Origin: AP-15 sp035538335
GTDB taxonomy: Bacteria > Pseudomonadota > Alphaproteobacteria > ATCC43930 > CGMCC-115725
DNA: 64,000 bases
Assembly (NCBI GenBank): GCA_035538335.1
Contig: DATLKN010000058.1
Span: forward strand, 31,476-95,475
Direction: 5' to 3'
Both the position numbers and the translations under genes were made by a program. This document shows positions 18,098 through 25,668 of the stretch, piece by piece (position 1 is the stretch's first letter; every line of letters begins with the position of its first letter). Below the pieces are notes generated by a model that saw only the letters and a program-made list of their open reading frames with translations, ran no database searches and was not told where the DNA came from.

Positions 18098-19485
18098 CGC
18101 CGCGCCTCGCTCTCCGGCGCCCGCGGCGCCGCCCGCACCGGAGCCTGCGGGCGGCCGCTCTCGATCGCGCCCGGCGGCGGTTCGCCCGGCCCGGCGCGCA
18201 CCATTCTCGCCATCAGCAAGAGCCCGGTCGGATAGATGACGAGATAGACGCAGGCATAGCCGATCAGCGACACGGCGACATCGAGCCCGGTCAGCGACGG
18301 GGTGACCGACTGCGCGGTGCGCAAGACGCCGTAGACGGTCCAGGGCTGCCGCCCGACCTCGGTGGTGACCCAGCCGGCGATGACGGCAACGAAGCCGAGC
18401 GGCGCAAGCCACGCGCAAGCCCGCAGAAACCATGCCGAGGTGAACAGACGGTCCCGCGCCCGCAGCCACCAGCTGACGGCGACGAGCGCGAGCATCAAGA
18501 GGCCGATCCCGACCATGATGCGAAAGGCGAAGAACGGAACGGCGACCGGCGGCCACTCGTCGCGCGGCCAATCCGCGAGCCCGCGCACCGTGCCGTTCGG
18601 GTCGTGCGTCAGGATGAGGCTGCCGAGATCGGGAATGTCGATTGCGTAGCGGTTGGCCGCAGCCTGCTCGTCGGGTATCGCGAACAGCGTCAAGGGCACG
18701 CGGCTCTTCGTGTGCCAGCGCGCCTCGATGGCGGCCAGTTTCGCCGGCTGGTATTCGAGCGTGTTGAGGCCGTGCTGGTCGCCGAGGAAGATCTGCAGCG
18801 GGACGAGGACCGAAAGCAGCCACAGCGCCATCGACAGCATCGTGCGGCCTTCCTCGACAAAGCGCTCCCGCAGCAGGTAATAGGCCGCGACCCCCGCCAC
18901 CACGAAGCCGGTCGTCACGTAGAACGCGACGACGCAATGCGCAAAGCGATAGGGGAAGGACGGATTGAAAATGATCGCCGGCCAATCCGTCGGAAAGAAC
19001 CGGCCATCGACGAGCTTGTAGCCGGCGGGGGTTTGCATCCAGCTGTTGGCGGCGAGGATCCAGAAGGCGGACAACAGCGTGCCCGCCGCCACCATCAGCG
19101 CGGCGAGAAAATGCGCCCAGCGCGGCACCAGATTCCGGCCGAACAGCAGAACCCCGAGGAATGCCGCTTCGAGAAAGAAGGCGAAGAGGCCCTCATAGGC
19201 AAAGAGCGGCGACAGGACGTTGGCTGTCGCATCCGAGAAGCGGCTCCAGTTGGTGCCGAACTGGAACGGCATGACGATGCCCGAAACGACGCCCATGCCG
19301 AACGAGACGGCGAAGATCCTGATCCAGAAGTTCGACAGGCGCAGATAAACCGCGCGCCCGGACGCGAAATGCAGGCCCTCCAGCACCGCGACATAGGAGG
19401 CGAGCCCGATCGTGAAGGCAGGCAGCAGAATGTGCCAGGCGACGACCCACGCGAACTGTAGGCGCGACAGCAGGACCGGGCTCAT
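18094..19485 (-). CDS. cydA: Cytochrome bd-type quinol oxidase subunit I (CIO-like)
   Basis: A 463-residue subunit carrying the haems and the quinol site. Visible are the N-terminal LSRLQFAWVVAWHILLP with a haem-ligand His near residue 19, the GTNWSRFSDATANVLSP block, the loop GDQHGLNTLEYQPAKLAA and the GRQPWTVYGVLRT motif. The Q-loop is short, as in the cyanide-insensitive oxidases (CioA), rather than long as in E. coli CydA. The start at 19485 fits the family N-terminus. It is the last intact chromosomal gene before the island. Confidence 0.93.
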   Translation of the reverse strand: MSPVLLSRLQFAWVVAWHILLPAFTIGLASYVAVLEGLHFASGRAVYLRLSNFWIRIFAVSFGMGVVSGIVMPFQFGTNWSRFSDATANVLSPLFAYEGLFAFFLEAAFLGVLLFGRNLVPRWAHFLAALMVAAGTLLSAFWILAANSWMQTPAGYKLVDGRFFPTDWPAIIFNPSFPYRFAHCVVAFYVTTGFVVAGVAAYYLLRERFVEEGRTMLSMALWLLSVLVPLQIFLGDQHGLNTLEYQPAKLAAIEARWHTKSRVPLTLFAIPDEQAAANRYAIDIPDLGSLILTHDPNGTVRGLADWPRDEWPPVAVPFFAFRIMVGIGLLMLALVAVSWWLRARDRLFTSAWFLRACAWLAPLGFVAVIAGWVTTEVGRQPWTVYGVLRTAQSVTPSLTGLDVAVSLIGYACVYLVIYPTGLLLMARMVRAGPGEPPPGAIESGRPQAPVRAAPRAPESEARR

Positions 19486-19664
19486 GGCGCCCCCTCGCGA
19501 TCGGCACGGCCGCCGCGGCTCGTTTCGCGCGCCGCCGTTGCTCTTCTTAGCTGGCGCGCAGCCGCTCGGCAAGGCGCGGCAACACGGCGCGTCCATGGAA
19601 GTCAGACTTCCGCCCGATCGGCCTCCCGAATGGGATGTCGACGATCGTCGCGCATGCGGGGGGA

Positions 19665-19719
19665 TGGTTGCGGGGGTAGGATTTGAACCTACGACCTTCA
19701 GGTTATGAGCCTAATGAGC
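19665..19719 (-). repeat. attL: 3' part of tRNA-fMet (island left end)
   Basis: A 55-bp copy of the 3' part of tRNA-fMet, including anticodon stem-loop, T arm, acceptor 3' strand and CCA. It matches 62610-62664 in the same orientation at 51 of 55 positions. Two of the four differences form a compensatory pair in the T stem (GTAGG/CCTAC here, ATAGG/CCTAT in the tRNA), so this fragment derives from a working tRNA allele of a different lineage. It marks the left junction of the island. Confidence 0.85.
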
Positions 19720-20381
19720 GATCGGAACACGGTGCTATAACATATTGATAAACATCGAATAAATCAGGGGATTTTTGAAGATGTGGGAATAGTGTGCCGG
19801 AAAGTGTGTCGTATCGCGAAAAATCATTCTAAATCAATAAAATACCGGACAGCCAAGGCATGACGACGTTGATCGGATCGTGAAATATCCCGCATTTTCA
19901 GTTACCTAGCGTGTGCTGAGCCCAGTGTGTCGGGTGTGCCGGTTTTGCCGCCGGCACATCCGGCACACCCCATCCTGCCGACGTCGCGCATTCGATTCCA
20001 TCCCCGCGAATCCATCGTCATTGTCTCTCGCTTTGGCGCGGTGCGGTACTTCGATGGAGGATAGCTGAAGCGGATGGGTCGTGCCATCGACGAGATCGGG
20101 TTATCCAAGGCGATTGAGCTCGCTGAAGAGGCACGAATGGTTTTCGAGGACACGCCCAACATCTGCCGCGATCGGATAGAGGCGTTTGCATGAGCTGCGC
20201 GCCGCGATCGAAGGCTAGCGGCCCCGGCGGTCGCGGTCGGCGACCGCCATCATCACCAGCGGCGTCCCGTCAAAGAAAGCAGCACCCGAGGGGGTGCTGA
20301 GAAGTGGTGAGCCCGCGACGGAGGTCGCGGCGATTGGCATGGGTCCTTCCCTACTCACGGGTCAAGAAGCCCTCAGTTGTG
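19720..20381. other. Island left-end non-coding region with repeated AGTGTGtCGG sites
   Basis: About 660 bp without a clear gene, more AT-rich at its start. It contains three AGTGTG(C/T)CG sites (19791-19800, 19803-19811, 19924-19933) and a perfect 11-bp inverted repeat GGGTGTGCCGG (19932-19942) / CCGGCACACCC (19960-19970). A like site AAAGTGTGTCG recurs at the far end of the island (62535-62545). Such paired sites are what integrase arm-binding sites look like. A 39-codon frame at 20074-20193 (MGRAIDEIGLSKAIELAEEA...) may be a gene remnant; its family is not recognised. Confidence 0.5.
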
Positions 20382-21638
20382 TCAGCTCATCGCCTTCTTG
20401 AGATCGTCATGCTCAAAAGCTGAAGACATGCGCCCGATCTGGTTGGAGGTAAGACCGACGTGGGCTGCCTCTTGCCGCCAGCCCGACACGGCGGCGGCAA
20501 CCTTGGCGGCAATGGTTCGAGCCTGCACCGTCGTCAGTCCGTAATAAGGGGCAGTTTCCATCGCGACCTCGAACGAGGCGGTGGTGTCTTCCTCGTCGAT
20601 CGCCAGGCTGAGCACGCGCGCCTTGATGTCGGTCGGGACGGGGTTGAGATCATAGGCAGGCGATAGCCGCCATCCGCCGCCGCGGACGTAGAGAAAGCCG
20701 TGGTTGCGCAGATGGTCGTCGGTATTCGAGATGAGAACGCTGAATAGGACGCGCCGCCAGAGGGCGGCGAGGTCCTCCGTCGGGGCAGCACCGTGCTGGC
20801 GGAGCGCATCGGCGATTTCAAGATAGCTGTGCGCCTCGTTGTCGCTGGCGCCGATCATGCTCATGGCCGATAGAAAGGGCAGCCGCAGTTCGCCGGCGCG
20901 GTCGAAGCGGCGGAGAACGAGGACCGGCTTGCCCGCGACCTGCTCGGTGCGCGAATCTGGCACGACGATCCCGGCCGTTGCCGCCAAGCGGAGGGCGACC
21001 GTCTCCCAGGGCACGATCGGAATATCGTCTTCCTTGTGCGGAAACTTGGCGATGGCCAGTGACCCGTCCCGGTCACGAACGGAGGCTTTCGGACGTGCAC
21101 CGCCGAGTGACGAGCCGGGAGCGAGGAGAAGCCGGAGATCATCATCATCGGCCTCATCATCGTCGGCGAGCCGCTCCGCCGCCGAGAGGAGTCGCGGTAA
21201 TTCAATCAACGGCGGAACACGCATCGGACCGCCGGAGGCGAGGAACGGTCCGCCGGCCTCCTCGGCAAAGCGAAGCGCGCCCATGCGGGTTTCGTCGTCG
21301 ACGCCGAGCAGATAATCAATCTCCAAGAGCGTGCGCGGCGGGCGTCCTTCCCGCCTGGCCCGTTGGCGCTCGGCGCGGCGCATGAGGTTCCGGCCCCAGC
21401 GATCGGGCGCGGAATCTCCGAGCGCCCCGAAGAGGGCCTTGTCCATCGGCGTGTGATGTTCGCCCGCGCCCAAAGTGAGAGCGGGTTCGAGCGGAAATCG
21501 CTCGGGACTAGCGAGCCAGGCGTCGTCGTAGGCAAAGGAAGCGGTCTCACGGCCCCGTCGGTCCCGTGTCCACAAGCGCCCGACCCGGACCGGTCTGCCG
21601 TTGATATCGACGTAAACGAACAGCGATCTATCGGTCAT
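20382..21638 (-). CDS. HipA-like kinase (type II toxin-antitoxin toxin)
   Basis: A 418-residue HipA-family Ser/Thr kinase. The N-terminal subdomain begins LFVYVDINGRPVRVGRLW. The Gly-rich loop GSSLGGARPKASV near residues 174-186 would hold ATP and, in E. coli HipA, the auto-phosphorylated Ser. The catalytic and metal-binding segments are SNTDDHLRNHGFL and SPAYDLNP. HipA of E. coli phosphorylates glutamyl-tRNA synthetase and arrests growth; the target here is unknown. It overlaps the antitoxin gene by 4 bp (ATGA). As a TA pair at the island edge it may stabilise the island. Confidence 0.88.
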   Translation of the reverse strand: MTDRSLFVYVDINGRPVRVGRLWTRDRRGRETASFAYDDAWLASPERFPLEPALTLGAGEHHTPMDKALFGALGDSAPDRWGRNLMRRAERQRARREGRPPRTLLEIDYLLGVDDETRMGALRFAEEAGGPFLASGGPMRVPPLIELPRLLSAAERLADDDEADDDDLRLLLAPGSSLGGARPKASVRDRDGSLAIAKFPHKEDDIPIVPWETVALRLAATAGIVVPDSRTEQVAGKPVLVLRRFDRAGELRLPFLSAMSMIGASDNEAHSYLEIADALRQHGAAPTEDLAALWRRVLFSVLISNTDDHLRNHGFLYVRGGGWRLSPAYDLNPVPTDIKARVLSLAIDEEDTTASFEVAMETAPYYGLTTVQARTIAAKVAAAVSGWRQEAAHVGLTSNQIGRMSSAFEHDDLKKAMS

Positions 21639-21979
21639 GACACCTCCGCGGAGGTGGACGTTGTTCGTTTCTTGCGGATGCGCTGCGGCAGCCGCTCATC
21701 CGCGAGGTCGATCCCTACCCTGTCCTGGGTGCTGTCGGCGAGATCGCGGAGGCGATCTGTCATGCCGAGGACAAAGAGAACAGTGGCGTAGATGCCCATG
21801 GCAACGGTGGGGTCTCCTCGCTCGATTTTGAGAAGCGTTACCCGCGTGGTAAAAGCGCGTTCGGCCATGAGCTCGGTTGGGATCGAGCGCCGGCGGCGGG
21901 CGGCGCGAATGTCCTCGCCCAGCTTGCGCAAGGCGCGCCGGACCGGAAGCGGCAAGGAGACGGACGTTCGCTGTCTCAT
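21635..21979 (-). CDS. XRE-family antitoxin/regulator (HipB-like)
   Basis: A 114-residue protein with a helix-turn-helix of the XRE type (LGEDIRAARRRRSIPTELMAERAFTTRVTLLKIERGDPT, residues about 20-58). It is directly upstream of and translationally coupled to the hipA-like gene. HipB proteins bind HipA and repress the shared promoter. The palindrome 22-40 bp upstream is the likely operator. The protein is longer than E. coli HipB (88 aa), with a basic, Ser/Thr-rich tail. Confidence 0.8.
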   Translation of the reverse strand: MRQRTSVSLPLPVRRALRKLGEDIRAARRRRSIPTELMAERAFTTRVTLLKIERGDPTVAMGIYATVLFVLGMTDRLRDLADSTQDRVGIDLADERLPQRIRKKRTTSTSAEVS

Positions 21980-22001
21980 AAAGACTACCGTATAGTATGT
22001 T

Positions 22002-22019
22002 TTACGCTACAGGGCGTAA
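22002..22019. promoter_or_regulatory. Putative HipB operator palindrome
   Basis: A perfect inverted repeat TTACGC-6 nt-GCGTAA lies 23 bp upstream of the antitoxin start. It is flanked by two CGTATAG direct repeats (about 21989 and 22019). Spacing and position fit an auto-regulated toxin-antitoxin promoter. The 350 bp between it and dpdE is AT-rich, holds no clear gene and should contain the dpdE promoter. Confidence 0.5.
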
Positions 22020-22392
22020 CGTATAGCACAGTATGCGTTAAGTCAAGGTTATGCCGCGGCGAACATTGTGAGTTGAGATGATGTGGCAAAATATTAAGTT
22101 ATTGAAAAAGCTAGTTGAATTTATCAAATCTGCCTCAGCCGGCTGGATGGCGAGAAAGATTGGCACCCTCGGGCGGGCTCGATAGATCGCGCGGTCGGGC
22201 GATCTGGGAGCGGTCGGGTTCTTAAGGGCATAGGACATCATCTGCCCCGGCGCCCTGGCACGTCCGTCGTCACGATCGTAACCCAATTCCGCCCGAAAAA
22301 CTCGCACGTCCGACCCGTCACAGATAAGGTATGCTTCGTGTCAAGCCATACATGCGCTGGTTAAGCATGCGGCGGATGGGGGACTTCGTCCT

Positions 22393-25300
22393 ATGGGCAG
22401 GTTCGTTGTCGTTCACGGCGATTCCGAGCCTGCGCGATATGGGATAGGAAAGCTCGAGTCCTACTCTGGCCGAACCGCACGGATTTCTTTTTTTGATGGC
22501 CCGACGACCGAACCAGTTGTCGTCGAGGTCCCTAGGGCTGACGTAGAACTGGCGGCCGTACCGGAGCAAACGCGGGCTTATTGGCAGGACCCTCGCTCGG
22601 GCGCTTGGCGCGTCGGACGCGTCGCTGCCGATGCGGAAGAGCGGATACTCGTCCGTTTTCCCAATAGGGAAGATCAACTCCTGTCGGTGGACGACCTAAA
22701 CGTTCGGTGGCGCAAGCCGATTGACGACCCAACGTCCTACCTGGCGCAGTGGATCAACGAGACACCGATATTCGCGGATGGCCGCTCCGGATTCGTGCGT
22801 GCGATCATCGGACAACGGGCAGCGTGCCAAGGCATGTCTGCTCTATTTTCCTCGGTGATCGAATTAGAGCCACACCAAATAGAAGTCGTGCGCCGTGTCC
22901 TCCAGGACCCCGTCCAACGCTATCTGCTCGCGGATGAGGTCGGCTTAGGCAAGACGATAGAGGCCGGCATACTCGTACGTCAGTACGTTCAGGACGATCC
23001 AAGCCACCGCGTCGTGATCCTGGTTCCCGCACCGCTGGCGGTCCAGTGGCGGGACGAGTTGTGTCGTCGCTTTCAGCTTGGCACCAAGTTAGACGCGAGC
23101 CTGCTGGTTATAAGGTCAGACGATGTGGGCGGGTTTTCCGTTGCCGTGCAAGGGGCAGGAATGCTCGTGGTCGATGAAGCCCACCACCTGACCCGCGACC
23201 GGGCATTATATGAGGCCGTGAGGCTGGCAGCCCTCCGCGTCCCACGTCTCTTATTACTGTCGGCAACGCCGGTTCTACGGAACGAGCTCGGCTTTTTGGA
23301 AATGTTGCACTTGCTCGATCCGCTGGTCTTCCCCTTAGAGGACGCCGATCGGTTTAGGCTGCGGATCGAGAAACGCCAGATATTGGCGGAAACCGTCGCG
23401 GGCTTGGTTGCGGACAACGTGCTGCAACTGGAGGGCTTTATTGATGATCTCGTCGCGGCATTTCCGGATGACGAATTACTGTCTGAGCATGCGGCGACGC
23501 TCCGCACTTTGCTGGACCGCTTCCCCGAGCCGACCGATCCCGACCTGCTGGCGGCGTTAATATCTCTCCGGGCTCACCTATCGGAGACCTGCCGCCTCGA
23601 CCGGCGCATTCTTCGGAACCGTCGTCGCTCTGTGGGAGGTCTGACCCCTGATCGTGCTGGCGTTTGCTTCCTGGACGTACCTACGCGCGCCGGAGGGCGA
23701 GCTTTCAATGCCCTGGAAGCGTGGCGGTCGCTCGCTGCTCTTACGATCTACGGCGCGGAAGAAGGCGCCGCGGCGGACGAATTGGCGGAATTTGCCGCCG
23801 CGATGATGGCTGCGGCCCAAGAAGATCCGACGGCGCTGGCGGAATTGGCGGCACGTCGGGCGGAGAACCTCGCGAATGGGGAGGCCAAGCTTAGCAGCGA
23901 AGCGATAGAGGAACGGGGCGCCTTACTCTCACTTGCAGCCGCAGCCCGCGAACTGGCGTCGGATGACGCTGTCGCTGAGGCGCTGTCAGAGATGATCGCT
24001 GCGGATCGAAGCGATACGAAGTACGTCGTGTTCTGCTCCCATCCCGGTCTGGCGGATAGGCTGGCGGGAAACATTCGTGGCCGATTGGGTGGACCGGTGG
24101 ATCGCCACGAACTTGATGCAGGCCCCAAATCAGGTCGAGAAGATTGGCGAAGATTCCTCGAGAGTCGTGCGCATCGGGTCCTCGTGTGCGACCGGAGCGC
24201 CGAGGAGGGACTCAACCTTCAAGGAGGAGACAAAGTCCTCGTTCACGTCGATCTGCCCTTGGATCCAAACCGTGTCGAGCAGCGTCTGGGGCGTTTGGAC
24301 CGCTACGGTTCGGGCGATAAAATACGTTCAATTGTAATCCGCTACCCGGATGACCTCTTTCGGGCGGCTTGGGCCGAACTACTCGCCGAAGGTCTCGGTG
24401 TCTTCGATCGTTCAATCGCGAGCCTGCAATACCTAATAGACGATCTGATGCGTGAAGTACGGGCGTCTCTGCTGGTACAGGGCGCCGAGGCCATTCAATC
24501 GTTGACTGAACGTTTGAGCGGCCCCAACGGATTTGTGGCCCGCGAGTTGCGGCAGATCGACGAAATGGATGCGCTTGACTCGCTGGCGGAGCCGTCTCAG
24601 GAGGGTCTCGAAAGCTTATTCGAGGTGGATGACGAATGGCGTGACTTCCAAGGTCATGTTGAGAAATGGCTTCTTGGGACTTTGCTCATGGTTAGGGTCC
24701 CCGGAGAGGACGCAGCGGGTTCGCCGCCGGGACATGAAGTGTTTCGCTTCGCGTTTGATCGCGCTCGCACGTTGATACCCTTGGGCATGTTCGTTTCAGC
24801 GTTTCAAGGAGTGCTGGATGGCTCGGCGCCCGGCGGTTCGTCGCGACGACCATTGACCTTTCCTTATACCTATCGGCGTCAGACCGCCGCTGGGCGGCGT
24901 GGAATGAACGCCGGCGTACGACTATTGCGCTATGGCGAGCCGTTGATCGACGCCCTGACGACGATGACGGCATCCGACGATCGCGGCCGCACTTTTGCCA
25001 TGTGGCGGTACGTGCCAGGATATCGAACTGCCGATATCGCCGACGTCTTCTTTCGGTTCGACTTTGTGATCGAGGCTGACGTCGCGGCGGCGGTGGCTCA
25101 GTATGTGGACGCTGTAGGAGCAAGCCGCGAAGCGACTCACGCCGCGCTCACGCGGCGGGGAGATATGCTGTTTCCGCCATTATTTCAGCGGGTGTGGCTG
25201 GATGCCGGCCTCACGCCGGTCGTCGACGCGGAAACGCTGCGATTGCTCGAGATGCCATACACGCGAAAGTCAGCGGGTGGAGCATTTGACGCAAATCTCA

Positions 25301-25668
25301 ATCCTCAGCGGTGGCAAGTCGTTCGGCGATTGCGTCTTCCCTTGTTAGAACATTGGGCAGAGTTGGTTCATCGGGCTAGAGGTGAAGCAGAGGCTGAGTT
25401 GCGGCGGAGTGCGGAGCTAAGCACGAGGAGCGCAGAAGCTGTCTCTGTTGCTCGCGGTCTAGATGCCACCCGTTTTGCCCAGTTGCGGGCGCGCGCAAAT
25501 TCGGACGACAGGGCACAAGCTATCGCCGAGGAACACCTGTTATCGGTGGAGCAGGCGACTGCGGAGACCTTGTATGCCGGAATCCATGCGGCGCGGATAA
25601 GTCTCGACACCATCGGCGCCGTCTTCTTGGCGGGTAAGTCGCTTCCGCGCATTCCTGACGATGATTGA
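22393..25668 (+). CDS. dpdE: DpdE: SNF2/RapA-like helicase of the Dpd restriction module
   Basis: A 1091-residue SF2 ATPase. Motif I ADEVGLGKTIEAGIL lies near residues 180-194, motif II VVDEAHHLTR near 258-267 and motif III LLSATP near 287-292. The C-terminal helicase lobe holds RSAEEGLNLQGGDKVLVHVD and the arginine-finger region RVEQRLGRLDRYGS (about 600-640). The family RapA/SNF2 translocates on double-stranded DNA. In known dpd clusters this is DpdE, needed for restriction and not for base insertion. First gene of an eight-gene operon with overlapping or tightly spaced starts; the next gene overlaps by 8 bp. Confidence 0.85.
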   Translation: MGRFVVVHGDSEPARYGIGKLESYSGRTARISFFDGPTTEPVVVEVPRADVELAAVPEQTRAYWQDPRSGAWRVGRVAADAEERILVRFPNREDQLLSVDDLNVRWRKPIDDPTSYLAQWINETPIFADGRSGFVRAIIGQRAACQGMSALFSSVIELEPHQIEVVRRVLQDPVQRYLLADEVGLGKTIEAGILVRQYVQDDPSHRVVILVPAPLAVQWRDELCRRFQLGTKLDASLLVIRSDDVGGFSVAVQGAGMLVVDEAHHLTRDRALYEAVRLAALRVPRLLLLSATPVLRNELGFLEMLHLLDPLVFPLEDADRFRLRIEKRQILAETVAGLVADNVLQLEGFIDDLVAAFPDDELLSEHAATLRTLLDRFPEPTDPDLLAALISLRAHLSETCRLDRRILRNRRRSVGGLTPDRAGVCFLDVPTRAGGRAFNALEAWRSLAALTIYGAEEGAAADELAEFAAAMMAAAQEDPTALAELAARRAENLANGEAKLSSEAIEERGALLSLAAAARELASDDAVAEALSEMIAADRSDTKYVVFCSHPGLADRLAGNIRGRLGGPVDRHELDAGPKSGREDWRRFLESRAHRVLVCDRSAEEGLNLQGGDKVLVHVDLPLDPNRVEQRLGRLDRYGSGDKIRSIVIRYPDDLFRAAWAELLAEGLGVFDRSIASLQYLIDDLMREVRASLLVQGAEAIQSLTERLSGPNGFVARELRQIDEMDALDSLAEPSQEGLESLFEVDDEWRDFQGHVEKWLLGTLLMVRVPGEDAAGSPPGHEVFRFAFDRARTLIPLGMFVSAFQGVLDGSAPGGSSRRPLTFPYTYRRQTAAGRRGMNAGVRLLRYGEPLIDALTTMTASDDRGRTFAMWRYVPGYRTADIADVFFRFDFVIEADVAAAVAQYVDAVGASREATHAALTRRGDMLFPPLFQRVWLDAGLTPVVDAETLRLLEMPYTRKSAGGAFDANLNPQRWQVVRRLRLPLLEHWAELVHRARGEAEAELRRSAELSTRSAEAVSVARGLDATRFAQLRARANSDDRAQAIAEEHLLSVEQATAETLYAGIHAARISLDTIGAVFLAGKSLPRIPDDD

